Positions 21,429 to 33,300 of a stretch of 64,000 bases of DNA are shown here, piece by piece. This stretch comes from Mucidula mucida (Eukaryota > Basidiomycota > Agaricomycetes > Agaricales > Physalacriaceae), in assembly GCA_015501055.1 (NCBI GenBank), contig JADNYV010000045.1:1-64000 (forward strand). Direction: 5' to 3'. Within the stretch, counting starts at the first letter, position 1, and each line of letters begins with the position of its first letter. The position numbers and the translations under genes are program-made. The notes beneath the pieces are model-generated. The model saw only the letters and a list, made by a program, of their open reading frames with translations. It did not search any database and was not told where the DNA came from.

Positions 21429-22568
21429 TCACCAGCATCTTAAATGATCGCTTTCCTTGAACGGCGTATTCGGATGGATGTATGTTAATTCAACACCGCT
21501 GCCGTTTTCTTTGATAATCGTCACCGACGCACAGCCAAGCGGCTTCGTCCCGTAGAGCCTCATCGACCCCTTTGATTCTTCGGCTGTATAATCGAGGAGA
21601 TCGTCTGGCGGCAGATCCTCGAATGCCACTGTCTGAATACCCCCCAGCCATTCGGGGATTACAGTGGCCTCACTTCCACGCTTTCTTTTCTTCAACGAGG
21701 ATGAAGGGTCGGACGAGCACTGCGAGGAGGATCCTGCTGTAAGCTCTGGGCACGTCACCGGAGGCGACCTCAAGCCTGAGTGATGTTTGGAGGGCTTGGT
21801 CTTGTTGTATAACGAGAGAAATTCGGCTGGCGCGGATCTCAAAATCCGACCGATACGACCAATGGTCCCTTCAGGTTCAGTAGGATCCACCATCTTCATC
21901 GCGCTATAAATATGATGTCCGGCAAATACGGGGTGGATAGTCGTGGAGACGCGGGGTAGAGTTGTGTGAGGACTGTCATGTTTTGTGACGACGCCAGTTA
22001 TAGGATGTCGCGTGTAGATTGGGCAGTCGATTCCGATTGTTACGGGTGTATATTCGTAGTGATCTGCTGGAGGAATCTGAGGGGTCATCAGCGGTCTTCG
22101 CAAGAAAACAGGAACAATGGAAACAGACCTCTTCATCGAATCGTTTTCGCCCTGCTATAGGGCATACAGCATTATGTTCATAGAGAGACAAAAGTGCGTC
22201 CAAAGTCGAAGCAGTTGGTAATAAACAGAACCCTTTGTGCGCTAAGCCCCGTATCAAGCTTGGTTGGACTGCACACCACATGAGTTGCGTATAAAGAAAG
22301 TACAAGGCGATTCTCACCGTAAACCAACTGTAGCGGAGAGTCATGCATAGTCTTCATCTCCCGTGGATACAGTCCATTTGCGAATTCGAAGATTTTGATC
22401 TAGAATAACAGGTTGCGTTCTGTAACGGCATCGTCAGCTAGAGGAATGACTTACCCGAGAATTGAACGGCGACGAAAAGACACGCCAAGGCACCGCATCG
22501 ACGAACTCGCGAAAGCCAGAGAAGCAGTCTATCGGATGGACGATGCCTTGAGAGACAGTTGAAGCCAT
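21429..22568 (-). CDS. gene B, right copy
   Basis: Starts MASTVSQGIVHPIDCFSG at 22,568 and follows the left copy exon by exon: PWRVFSSPFNSR, FEFANGLYPREM, VQPSLIRGLAHKGF, CPIYTRHPITGVVTKHDSPH, STTIHPVFAGHH, then a Ser-rich basic tail (KKRKRG). Near 21,570 a run AAAA of the left copy is AAA here, so the last 50 or so residues are in another frame and the stop moves from about 21,490 to 21,429. A sequence error or a recent mutation would both explain this. Divergent from gene A right copy, 263 bp between ATGs. Confidence 0.65.
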
Positions 22569-22831
22569 TGTGTATGATGGTGGTTGATGGTCAAGAGTTG
22601 ATACGATCACGTGGCCAAGTCTACCATTTAGAGCAGACCATTGTCAAACATAGAGAACAGCCTTTTAAGTCAGGTGATAATGCGAGTGCTCCATTGTTTG
22701 GCGCATTCTAAAATTACGCCCTCTCTTCTGCATTGTCATTATCTGCTCCTCAAGCGCTTTCATCTACGCAGTGACACTGGTTGTCACGCCTCCGTCCTCA
22801 ATTTCTCCTCGTTCATTCTTGCTCCTTACTC

Positions 22832-24030
22832 ATGTCTACTAAATCTAAAAGCAACAAACGCCAGAAGACGGTAGACTCTCCATCATCCAGTGATCCTGAA
22901 GAACCCTCCTCAGATGACATCCCTCTCGAGCCACACTCCGATGGAAGCTCGTCGCCATTGAGAGCGCCTAACGTGCCTAGTGCGTCGGACACCTTAGATG
23001 GCAGAACGGTAGTCGCATCGACCGCCAGGCAGCGCTATACACCCGATCGGGACTTGAAGCGAGGCGATCCCAGAGACACTTCGAAGAAATTCAAGGACAT
23101 TTGAAGCTTGCCTCTCCTCACGGTGATAGAGATACCTCAACACTCCGAGGCAACTTCACCGCTGGGCATCAGAACGCGCATGTTCTCCGTCGTGCCACAC
23201 CATCCGACCTGGTAAGTAAGCGACTTGTTCAGCATACGAGACATGTTGAATTTTCTGTCAGTTTGCGCGATTGAAGGGCATTGCTAAATACAGGGGCCTC
23301 TCAATTTGGATATCCATATGAACCAGATGACCTGTGAGTTTCGACTTCTGTAGCAATGTCACCACTAACCGTGGACCAGTGACCCCAAGCAACCACATTG
23401 ACTACAGCCGCATTTGGGCCGGGGCTCCGTTTGGAGAACTATTGACCGACAAGCTCGCGCGTTTCTTCAAAGACTTATCTATCGAACAGTCTATCATAGA
23501 GGTGACTTGTCGTTTCCTCCGAGAGTTCAATCATGGCGCTAACAGCTTTCTACCCAGTACATTCCAGAGACCGATGGTCTTGGCCGTACGCATATCTGCC
23601 GTTGAATTCCGATCCGGAAGCCCCCGTCACAGTGTGGCGTCCGGTAGAAGATGCCAACGAGGAGTCAGGTTATCGATATGATCTTGAAACGCTCATGGAA
23701 CCGCTTGAGGGGCACACATTTCAAAGCCATGTGCACCCGTTCTTCATGCTCTTCAATGCTGCTGAGAAGATACATTACTGGCGACAGGAATGCACAGGGA
23801 TTCCCGCCACGCTCACCGACGCCCAGAAAGCAATCTGCGACACGATTGAAAACTTGACTAGCGATTGGTTCGAAGATGAGTCTGATGATGGTGAGGACGA
23901 GGACGCGATGTCTGTTGTCCTGACAGAGAGTGTTACCACCAACACAACGGGTGATCGTCGAAGCGTGCGCATCATCAATGCCAATGCTAAGAAGCGAAAT
24001 GAGCCGGATGGCGGTCACGACGAAGAGTGA
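22832..24030 (+). CDS. HNH-like gene A, right copy (no MITE, several one-base losses)
   Basis: Starts MSTKSKSNKRQKTVDSPSSS. It shows the uninterrupted exon order: RYTPDRDLKRGDPRDTSKKF, HQNAHVLRRATPSDL, then LDIHMNQMT, PSNHIDYSRIWAGAPFGELL, an exon end keeping one TA (the empty MITE site), then PLNSDPEAPVTVWRPVEDAN and SHVHPFFMLFNAAEKIHYW. The acidic C-terminus ends RRSVRIINANAKKRNEPDGG. Three single-base losses relative to the left copy (near 23,096, 23,298 and 23,578), each in a run of C, interrupt the frame. Whether the gene is alive depends on these. Function as for the left copy: unknown, HNH-like at best. Confidence 0.6.
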
Positions 24031-24932
24031 ACTTTCCATTGCACTTTCATCTCTCCTTTATTTAGTATTAGAACACACAATCCTTACACTCATGTAGTCG
24101 AATCCTCCTGCAATACTATGAACCCATGTCATTTTATTGAGTTTGAACAGCGGCAAAACATGTGCACCTCGATGATACAACTACGTCGTCCTCGAGGTGG
24201 AACCACGGACCCTTCAAGTAGTCGCCCTCGCCAATCAGTACGGATCTTGTTCATCCTCCGTGATGTTGGACGACGTTGAAGGAAGTGTGCCATGTGATGA
24301 TACCTATTGTGGAGACCCAGCATGCGGTCATTGCCAGACGCGTATTAAAACAGTGGTGAAATGCTTGAACGCTGGTCGTGTAGGAGGTTATTGAAACCAG
24401 GTCGTGGTTGCAAGCGGTAATCACGACACGTATCAATTTACGCGTCAGCCACAAGGTTTGTTACATTCCGAAGAGCGGTGAATGCCAACAAGTGAGGGAA
24501 TGTCATTCAAAGCTTGACTGAATTACGAGCAGTCAAACGATCGGTGAATGGCATTCCTGTCAACGATGAGTGGATACCTTTCCGAGAGCCAAATAGTGAT
24601 TGCGGCGAACAGTCAAAGGGATGATCAAATGGCACGGGAAAACTCGCTTCGAACAGTCCGACTGCGTTTGGACAATAAGAAACAACAAGAGCTACTCTGC
24701 AACGGTTGACTACGTATCTATTTGGCGCTATCTGCGTCGATATATGGTACAATACAACTACAGAGCATGCAATGACAATGTCCATTACGAGGATGGGGTG
24801 GAAGATGATGCTGGAGAACAATATACAGGTGAAAATGAAATCGTAGACAAATACTGCTGAATATAGATAATGATTCTGGGACTTGGCAGCGGACGATGGT
24901 GGTGGTGGTGGTGCGTCTCGCCATAGAGGTAT
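24031..24932. repeat. repeat-rich spacer of the right arm
   Basis: Mirror of 14,250-15,752 but about 600 bp shorter. 24,350-24,500 is the reversed copy of 14,700-14,900. No gene seen. Confidence 0.5.
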
Positions 24933-25656
24933 TCAATAGGCGCTGCGCCTCCTGCCCATGTAAACAGCGCCCTCGATGTACTCCATGGCCGACGCGTCGA
25001 TGTCACCTTTGACGGGAAGCTCAAAGTTCGTGGTGTCCGGCGAGACCTCGGAAGACGACGGGTTGGATGAGGACAGCGAGCAAGCGTCCGTCAAAGCGGG
25101 AGTAAGCGGCTGCTTGGCGCGCGTCAATTCCTCCTGGGGAACGAAGAATGTCGTGCCGTTCAAGACATAAGAGCCAGGAACAATGTCGACCTCCGGCTTC
25201 TGTTCCTCGACGATAGGGATAGAAACTGGAGCGCGCTCGAAGGGCTGGGGGAAGTAAACCGTCCCATTCCTCTCGTACGAGCCGGGTATAGTGTTGACCT
25301 CCGGCTGCTGCTCCTCGACGAAAGAAGGAATTGGAGCACGCTCAATGCGCTGCGGGAAGTAGACGGTACCCTGGTGTTCGTACGAGCCTTTAATGCCAGA
25401 CTCCTCGGTCTTCAAGTTCTGCGTGAAGTAGGTCGTGCCATGAATTTCGACCAGGGCGGCGGGGCGGTTGTAAGACGGAGGGCAGGACAAGATAACTCGG
25501 CCGTTAGGCAGAGAGTAAACGGCGGTGGGTGGCATATACAGATCAGAGGGCGCGTAGGCAGCGATGGGGCGGGTGTAGTTAACGTTGCGAGCTACAGTAG
25601 GCTACAGTCAGACCCGAGCAAAATGGAGTGAAGAATAAAGACGTACCAGACATCAT
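24933..25656 (-). CDS. VYFP-repeat protein, right mirror copy
   Basis: Same plan as the left copy: first exon ATGATGTCTG, intron ending CTACTGTAG, then ARNVNYTRPIAAYAPSDLY and PPTAVYSLPNGRVILSCPPS. Repeats: IHGTTYFTQN, YEHQGTVYFPQRIERAP, YERNGTVYFPQPFERAP, YVLNGTTFFVPQEELTRA, separated by EEQQPEVNTIPGS-type linkers. The end is AMEYIEGAVYMGRRRSAY. The frame is open throughout, although the two copies differ at many residues. Changes that keep the frame and the repeat pattern suggest both copies have been under selection. No known function. Confidence 0.75.
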
Positions 25657-26030
25657 TGTGGTTAATCGAGGTGGTTGAGGTATGGGTTCGAGTGGGGGAG
25701 TCAAGAGGCGGCGATGAAAGTGAGGAGAGACAGAAAGCGCACGCGCGTCTTTATATACCCACCGCAAATGCACAATGGATTATAACGTGATGTGGACCGC
25801 GAGTGGCGTCGCTTCCATAAATGGCAATAGCAGTTCACAAGGGCAAAGGGTGCGTCCACCGCGCTGCCGTCATTAGCAATGGCCACGCCGGAGACAATGG
25901 ACTTCTCATTGATGCTAAACATAGCAAAGCAAAGATACAGCTTGCCTCGTATAGACGACAATGGGGTTGTGGACGTGGATGTACACCATCAGATGCCGAT
26001 CCAGTCAGAGTAATATGGCCCTAAGCATCC
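25657..26030 (-). promoter_or_regulatory. promoter of the right VYFP-repeat gene, strongly conserved block
   Basis: TATATA at 25,752-25,757 on the upstream side of the gene, CT-rich leader between it and the ATG, and a conserved block at about 25,770-26,005 matching the left promoter in reverse orientation. Confidence 0.55.
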
Positions 26031-26720
26031 CATTTAGTCTAAAGTAATGTACATACCCATGCGACAGGAAGAAACATACCTAATCCCGACCATACTCTCG
26101 GGCGCATTCCGTACATTGAGCTGGCGGCTCTCGCAAAGACCCGTACTAAGCATATACCAGGGCGCGCTAACATTTGCGTCCAGTGTCAAATGAGCTAGAT
26201 GAGTCAGATAAATAGCTTGACATGAGTACCTGCCTAATGAGCCCGCCGTGGCGCATGTCGTGCTTACGACCGGAGGACAATGTATGCTCACGTCGGGCTC
26301 AGAGAATGGGCGGTTCAGACACTAGGCAGAAAATAGGAGGGGTATATCAGATATTCGTGGCTACGAACTGGCCCATATATGCTGTCGAGAGAGACTACAG
26401 CCCGACACCCAGAGGATGGTGACCCGCTAATTTGAATCCTGACAGCCGTAGTACCGAACGCGCCCACCATCATAACATACGAGCCCAGGTGTCGTCCTAT
26501 TGAATGACGGAGATGCAATCCAGGGTTCTAGTATCTAGGCAGTCGAGGCGCGCTACATCCAACTCAAGCTGAGTATCGTGGAGAAACCAATCAGTGCGTG
26601 CGCAAGAATTGCTGCACACGTTTCAGAGCGCAGCGCTGTCGCACGCTATCAATCTTGTCCATGCCAAAAAGCACCAGCTCGTTGGACAATAAGATTGCAT
26701 GCTTTTCCTTGAACAGAATT
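26031..26720. repeat. repeat-rich spacer of the right arm
   Basis: Reverse counterpart of 12,100-13,130 (for example GCCCGCCGTGGCGCATGTCG near 26,240 against CGACATGCGCCGCGGCGGGC near 12,890). It carries a single copy of the repeat that is duplicated in the left arm. No gene seen. Confidence 0.5.
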
Positions 26721-26780
26721 GTGGTGGTGGTGCGTATTCGGATGTCCTTGTTTGGCTGAGGCGGGTCCGCACCTCTTTCC

Positions 26781-26966
26781 ATGTTACCGTCACGATCTGC
26801 TCGTCCAGTCAAGTTTATCGTTCAGCAGCCATTCTCCAAAGTCCTCGCTCCTGCGCGCTGTAAGCCGCCCATTCAATTCCGCATAGGCTGTTTACCACTC
26901 TTTATTACAGTTGAAAAGAAGAAAGTCGTAGTAAAATTCGTCAACGGTCAAGACGGACAAGAGTAA
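26781..26966 (+). CDS. small basic protein gene or exon, right mirror copy
   Basis: MLPSRSARPVKFIVQQPFSK, a likely intron (donor GTAAGC, acceptor TTACAG) and KKKVVVKFVNGQDGQE. The counterpart is at 11,835-12,058. A donor-like GTAAGT follows at once, so it may continue into the ankyrin-like gene. Unknown function. Confidence 0.4.
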   Translation: MLPSRSARPVKFIVQQPFSKVLAPARCKPPIQFRIGCLPLFITVEKKKVVVKFVNGQDGQE

Positions 26967-27076
26967 GTAGGCATCTACGAAAATACGTTTTAGTTGACGT
27001 GCTATTGCAGGGATTTTGTTTTGGGAATTAAGCGGAACTGCGACGGCGGCCTACACAATTTTATCTAAATGACAGA

Positions 27077-27094
27077 GACATTTAGCTAAATGTC
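27077..27094. repeat. perfect 18-bp palindrome, right copy
   Basis: GACATTTAGCTAAATGTC, identical to 11,703-11,720 and at the matching place in this arm. Confidence 0.8.
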
Positions 27095-27179
27095 GCTGGG
27101 ATTGCAGTACTTGCCGTCGAGGTGCGTACTTGATTCCGCTTCAAAATGGCTTTATCTAACCTGTTGCTAGCTTTTATAC

Positions 27180-27856
27180 ATTATTCAACTACTCGCCTTA
27201 TCCGAACACCTCCCTTCAACGTGCCGCCATATTAAAAACATATTCGACGCGAGTCCGCCCTCTTTACGCGCGCAATATATAACGCGGAGAATCGTCACGG
27301 ACCCCATTGAGTGGCCACCCAATCTATATTCCAAGGTTTACGATACCGCCTCTGCACATACCAGTCCTCAAATCATATCCACCCGATGCGCTGCTGCCAC
27401 CAATCTGGATAAATTCACGGAGCTGCCCAAGCACCTTTTTCGACGGCTCAACGCTGACAGCGATGACCTTCTCCCCTTTCTCCGCCTAATCGAGGCCAAC
27501 CCCGTCATACCCCCTCTTAACGTCAACGCCCATAACGGATTCGCGTTAACAATGGCCGTGCACGCCTCATCATTCCGCTCATACATTACTTACTCGCGTT
27601 GGGCGCTAATCCTGACGCCAAGCACGCTATAGCCGTTATTGTTGCTATACGCAAGAAGGATCTGGAATTGGTGCGGCTGCTTATCGAGCCGCTGCAGTAT
27701 CGTTCCAAGAGCCGCGGATTCCGAAAAGATCTACCTAGCGAGCGTCCCGAACTGCTCAAAGTCGCGATCCAGGTGGACGCGAGGGATATCGTGGATTATC
27801 TGCGCGAGAAGGGGTGTGTGCCGGATTTGGGGATGATCAAGTTGTTGGGATCTTAG
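27180..27856 (+). CDS. ankyrin-like protein, right mirror copy (frame-broken)
   Basis: Same protein as 10,936-11,640. The 3' half is clean (GANPDAKHAIAVIVAIRKKD, ELVRLLIEPLQYRSK, ARDIVDYLREKGCVPDLGMI). Near 27,570 one T is missing relative to the left copy, moving AVHASS... out of frame. About 27,355-27,395 also differs by a 2-base indel. The upstream part is more diverged. Probably a decaying copy, though part of the damage may be sequence error. Confidence 0.5.
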
Positions 27857-28990
27857 TACGTTCGTTCGTCATCTCTTTCATCGTTTGGCGCTGATAGAAA
27901 TCTAGGCTAGTTGTCGGAACTCGTGTAGTATACGATTACAAGGTCTCTTAGAGCCCAAGTTGCTTCCAGTCGTGTCAACGGAATTCCATGCTCGAGAATC
28001 GAGTAATGCACAAGCGCCTCGCTGCTGCAAGCCTCGTTAGCACGAGTTACCTATTTTTATGGAGCGGATGCCTGGCTATGCGAGGCATATTGTGTATCTG
28101 GAAGGGCATCCCATTCGCGAGCCCGTGCCTGTATCACTGCTATGCCTGACGCGGGATGGGGAATAGCGAGGATTTGACCGGGAGGCGCGAAATCGAAAAT
28201 TTACGGCGGATAGCGTCGCCGCTGGACGTCGTGTTCGAGAATCCGCTATCCCGGGCGCGCGTCGGGTCTGCCGATGTAGTAATTGACAAGAGTTCCCATC
28301 TTGATACGGATGCACCTGTCGTGGCTTATACGGTACTGCGCGCATCCCATCGACTATCGGCTTCCAGTGTGGTACGGTGGTACGGGGTCCTTTGTCATGA
28401 CTGGCCTGCCGTCTAGAAGATACAGGAAAGACCACTGCCGTTAGCTTCAGAAGCATCCAAACAGATTCTTTATACCACGCTGATCTGATGCTAACTGAGG
28501 ATGTAATCTCCCCCCTTCGCGACAGATCTCAAGACCATTCGTTTCCCGGAGCCCGCGTTGAATTATCTTGTTCACTGTTCACGTGAAAGCGCGTAGAAAC
28601 CTGTTAGTGCTACTGTAGCACTGATTTGGACTGTTCTCGAGAAATCGCCCTGTGCAGACTCTGTTTTACTATCGTTAATCAAGCACCGCGTTTAGACAAG
28701 CGGCCAAAAGCGACGGCTGTTATCCGCGCCGAGCGCTCTGGAGGGTTGCGAGGAACGCAGCTTGTGCTCGGAATGTTGTAAGCGTTTCGCGGGGGGCTGC
28801 GTTGCGCGCCAACTCGCGACGCCATCACCTTCGCGCTATCATGCCTTCATATCCAGTTGACTCTGCGCACTCCTGTTTTCAATCGCAACCGAAGATGTTC
28901 GTATCCATTTCTTGTTTTATATGTTTCTCTTTCAGGTTACAATGACTCTCGAGTGAAGTACAGTCATGTTGTCCCGGATTATCTGCCCTT
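27857..28990. other. intergenic, nothing recognised
   Basis: Several short frames (for example 28,156-28,416 plus) without a recognisable protein. Similarity to the left arm is lost here, so the right edge of the mirror duplication is near 27.9 kb. Confidence 0.4.
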
Positions 28991-29370
28991 CTAGATCTCA
29001 ATGTATCTTATCTATCGTCGTTTGGCGTCGCAAAGATTATCAAGATGTATTTGCTGATATCGGTCTGCCTTGTGACCTTACAAGCTATGGACACCCTGCG
29101 GAACAGAGAGTTCCATACCTTTCTGCTAAGTGCTTGCTTGCTGGCTTATTACAGACTGGTATTTGTCTAGAGTGTACATCGCTCGCCAGATCGATCCAGG
29201 GGATTTTGAGAGATGAACTCGCTGTGCCACAGACGGGAACAGTGGAAGTTGAACGTCGAAAGTGAAAGATCTGTCTGGCAGACTTCTACCATTCGATGGT
29301 GCTTATACCATACGCGCCGCGGTCCTAAAGTCGTTGAAATAGATGCAGGGGTTCCATGATTGATCTCAAT
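28966..29370 (+). pseudogene. gene X, third copy (remnant)
   Basis: IQGILRDELAVPQTGTVEVERRK near 29,190-29,265 matches MWEIVRDEIASPHTGTMDIDRNEW of gene X. The next frames still resemble the family (LPFDGAYTIRAAVLKSLK for MPYYNGAALKDMQAAI), but with stops and shifts. It is preceded by an intron-like tail ending TTGTCTAG, as in the other copies. Clearly decayed. Confidence 0.45.
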
Positions 29371-29822
29371 TAACGCCGCGGACTGGACGAAACACTCAAG
29401 AGTTACCAGGACTAGAAAACGTGAACAGAGCTAGTATAAGGACATACAGGAACTTTTACCGTTGCCTCTCAGGGAGGTACTAGGGGTCATTCGGCCTGCT
29501 CGAAGTGCTGCAATAATGCCTCATAAAATGTGAAGCTTTAAGTTACAGCACGAAAGGCAGGTTGATAGTCCGGTGCAGTCATACAGCCACGGATGAGCCA
29601 TACCTGTGGGGTGACTGTGGTATTTTTTTCTTGTCGCTCTTTTACGATCTGAAATCTACCTCTTTCTTCATTCTTCTGTCAGTTATTCACACCCTATGTT
29701 TTAGTGCAATGTGGCGTTGTCGAGACAGAGTATACCAAGAATATCATCCACGAATTGTTGATGCAGAAGGTCAGCACTCCCGCATAGGTATGCAAAGTAA
29801 ATGTAGTTCGAAAACGACGAAG

Positions 29823-31890
29823 TTATGTGTGCTGTGACAAGATCCTATCAGCGCACCTTTCCGCCATAACCACCGCCAGTGCCATGGGATGCGCCGCGAT
29901 GATATCTGGAGACACGGACGTATCGCACACCCTCAGTCCATCCACCCCATGCACCTTTAATTCATCATCCACCACGCCCGGCGACTCTGCATCATCCAAC
30001 CTCGCCATCCGACACGAACTCGAATAATGATACGTCGTCCTAGCATGCTGACGCATAAACGCTTCAATATCCCCATCCGAGTCGCTCTTCGGGAGTAAGA
30101 GCTCGCCTTCAAATGGATACCCTTGCTTCTTCATCTCCTCCGCCATACGCAACGCAAGCCGTACGGCCTTGTACATCGCGCCAAAGTCTGCGGGGTCAGA
30201 CATCATCCCGATGTCGCAGAGAGCGTATTCTGCTGGATCGGCTGATTTCAGACGGACGGTTCCAGAGGATTTGGGATTGAGAAGCGTGATGAGGAACGAG
30301 AAGGCGCCTTTTGGGACAATGAAGTCCTCTCGGGGGTCTACGCCGTCAATGGGGATTGGGGTAATCTCGATGTCCGGGATGTTCTTGGGGTTAGTGACAT
30401 CGAGGTCGCTGGGAGTTGGAGCGGGAGATACGTGGCCAGTGGAGGATATGAGCCGCGAAGGGAGAAACATGGTTACAGACGCCCAGGGCTCGGACATGAT
30501 GCCGCCGCCGGTGATGAGGTATTTGACGATTTCGATGGCCGCGCGCCAGGGTTTGGCGAGGAGAACACGCAGAGAGTCGTCGACTGGGGTGCTCCAGACA
30601 AGGGGTAAACCGAGGTGGTCTTTCTGGTGGACAATAAATTCAGAATGCTATGAGGCATATGAAATATGATAGGACCATACAAAGTAGCTTCCGACTCCTG
30701 GGCTATCAAAGACGACTTCAATGCCATGCGAACGGAGGTGTTCGGATGGGCCGATGCCACTAGCGGTCAGAGATGTTAGCTTCAACATAACCAAAGTAGA
30801 GTACTTGCTTTACCTGAGCATCAAGACTTGTGGGCTCCCCATCGCCCCACAGCACACAATGACTTCCTTCCTTGCCTTGGCGAAGAGCACTTTCCCACTC
30901 TTCTTCGCATTGGCGCTCCTGAATTCGACGCCAACTGCGCGCGGACGCTCCCCATTGCCACTCCCTCTCTGAAATACGACGCGCTGGACGAGGGTCTCTG
31001 GGCAGATCTTCAAGTGTTTCTTGCGTGCCTCTGCGACGTGGCCGGGAAGAAAGGCGGAGAAGACGGAGACGCGTTTTCGACTGGGAGTCTGCAATACGTC
31101 GACGTCCCAGGTGCTGATAGCGGGCACCGAAGGATCATTGAAGTCGGAAACAGATGGTATCCCCACAGTATAGGCAGCGGTCTTCGCACTAGAGAATAAA
31201 GTCGGTTTGATTGCTGAGGAGTCGAAATATAGATATGTGCATACCAAGAGATACTGCGATACAGAGAATTGGGAAACTTTTGGTTGACCCATGGGCCTGC
31301 CACACACACAAAAAATGAGTATCAGATGAATCTGACAGAGAGATGATGAATCTGCTTACCAGTATGACCGCGCACTCTCGATGCTGGATGGCTAAGCGAC
31401 GTCTCTGACTTGAGAAAATATGGCAACATCTTCTCATAGCACCACTCGGGATGACCCCAACGGTCGTAGTCTCCGGGGACACCACGATTGTACAGCATGC
31501 CGTTGATACGCGAGCCGCCGCCGAGGCCTTCAGCGCGCATCATAATGACTTCGCGGTCGTTTCCCTGTGCGAAAGGCGCAGACATCGTTTTCTTCGCGAG
31601 GGTGTCTGGGCGAAGTGAACCAGAGATCAGAGGCACACTGTTCCCCCATGTATCCGCTATGGGACCACGTTCGAGGACCAGGACGGACACCGTGACGTTG
31701 GAGCCTTCTTCGCTCAGTCGGGAAGCGAGGACGGTGCCGGCTGTTCCACCTTGAAGATGATTTATTAATAAGGGGACGTGAGAGTAGTAGAGAACAGAAG
31801 TGACTGACCTCCAACTATTATGTAGTCATACGTGAGACCACCAACGTCTTCGGGGTGTACAGCAGGATATGGAGAGTCGAAGGGCCACAT
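29823..31890 (-). CDS. GMC oxidoreductase (FAD-dependent)
   Basis: Glucose-methanol-choline family flavoenzyme oxidising an alcohol substrate; the exact substrate cannot be told. Start ATG 31,890, MWPFDSPYPAVHPEDVGGLT. The FAD-binding YDYIIVGGGTAGTVLASRLS is split by an intron after IIVGG. GMC signature part LGGGSRINGMLYNRGVPGDY. Second signature GAMGSPQVLMLRSGIGPSEH, again with an intron. C-terminal catalytic region TTYHYSSSCRM with the first His and AAHPMALAVVMAERCADRIL with the second. About 600 residues with five or six short introns; no frameshift needed. No signal peptide, so probably cytosolic, unlike secreted aryl-alcohol oxidases. Diverges from no close neighbour. Confidence 0.85.
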
Positions 31891-32470
31891 TTCTAAGGGT
31901 GGTCTGACAGAAGTTACGGACAGAGTGTTTGGGTTTTATATCTGGGCTTCTTAGTGGAAGCAGAAGGCCACACCATGATGAACTAAGCGCGGGCGAAGCG
32001 CTGTCCTCGCGGTATTGATGTGATGAATCGGTGATGGTGTGATTCAATGAACCAACCGTGAGAAGTCATGCCGCAAGTTTTAGCAGACAAATCCATTTCT
32101 CCAAAGAAACGAAGGGAGGAGATTATAGTGTGCGTTGTGCGCACAGTGTCGGTTCCGCGTGCAGTGGGGTGTACGGCGGCGTCGGTGATGCATGCGCGCG
32201 TCGGGGTTTGGTCCCTTTGGCGAAATGAGTTGATGACCGTCTCATCCCCGAGACGTCCATTGCCCCTGCCAGCCTCTCTAATTCTTATTCTTTCAATCAT
32301 AGGCTTTCCCATAACCCATTTCGTTCTGCTGTCTACAGTTATACTTCGTTTTGTGGGTGTACCGTGTGCATGTGAACACCCTAGGGTTTAGTGCAATGCC
32401 GTCCATCACCATTGTTGGCACGGAGAACTCGAGAGTATGATCGTCGATGGATTGAATACAGACCATAAGA
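31891..32470. other. 5' flank of the GMC gene, nothing recognised
   Basis: No gene, RNA or clear repeat seen; contains the promoter of the GMC oxidoreductase. Confidence 0.4.
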
Positions 32471-32473
32471 ACC

Positions 32474-32885
32474 TTTAAATACTAACGGTATCGAGTCCGT
32501 TGGTAAGACCTCCTGGAGGTTACCGTTTAGTACTGCGCCACCTAGGGTGGTGAAGTAAACCCTAGGTTTTGATACACCTCGCTCGGGATTACTGCAGTAA
32601 ATAACGGTATCGATACGATATTGAAACCCTCGGGGGCTGGGAGGTCCTTGGGTTTTGATACCGGCACGTGACTACTGCACGTGCCGGCGTGCTGGCACTC
32701 AGAGAGCCTGGAGGTGGCGGGACTAAGGCGGGATGAAGGCAGCAGGGCGCGGCGCCACACCACGTGCCCGAAACACGTGCCGGTATCAAAACCGTTAGTA
32801 ACGGTTTCAAAACCTAAGCCTCCTAGGGGGTCGGTATCGATACCGTTAACTAATACCCCGGTTTACTGCGCCACCCTCGGGGGGA
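32474..32885. mobile_element. fold-back (inverted repeat) element
   Basis: Outer ends ATACTAACGGTATCGA (about 32,477) and the complementary TCGATACCGTTAACTAAT (about 32,847). Inner perfect 18-bp inverted repeat TTTTGATACCGGCACGTG (32,653-32,670) against CACGTGCCGGTATCAAAA (32,774-32,791). ACTGCGCCACC occurs near both ends in direct orientation. Several further CACGTG and GGTATCGATACC palindromes. No coding capacity. It lies about 50 bp from the 3' end of tRNA-Gly. Confidence 0.6.
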
Positions 32886-32933
32886 TTTCAGTCAAAGTCA
32901 AAAAGCCAAGTTAACATCACAAATAGCGTTCAC

Positions 32934-33016
32934 TGCATTAAGGGGGAATCGAACCCCCGGCGGGTCGAGCTACAGACGCATGGCAACGACCCAGGTTACC
33001 ACTACCCCATTAATGC
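32934..33016 (-). tRNA. tRNA-Gly (GCC) with a 12-nt intron
   Basis: Acceptor stem GCATTAA/TTAATGC, D arm GGGT-AGTGGTA-ACCT, anticodon stem GGTCG/CGACC with loop TTGCCA followed by an intron of about 12 nt after position 37, and T arm GGGGG-TTCGATT-CCCCC. Discriminator A. Confidence 0.85.
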
Positions 33017-33300
33017 TCAAGCGTTGTTCCAAAGGCAAGCCTACGCGAGGCCTTGAGAAAGGTGGCCTCACAGTAGGCAGATCTACTCAACGAAGATCAC
33101 TAGCGAAGAAGATTTCATAACCGCCATTTCAGTATCTGTCACTGAATTCAATAGAAATCTAAAAGTGTATTTGATACAAGGCCCAGGAGCAGGAGAACAA
33201 GCTGGGCCGCCCGAATGAAAACGAATGAATACAGTTAGCACAACCCCCGACGTCAGGTCGCGTCGTAAAGCGAAAACAACCAGAGAACCCATCAATGCAT

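Noticed and set aside
10936..27856. Mirror duplication as an assembly or read fold-back artefact
   Set aside because: The arms differ at many bases, keep separate insertions (MITE, tandem doubling) and preserve different but valid reading frames.
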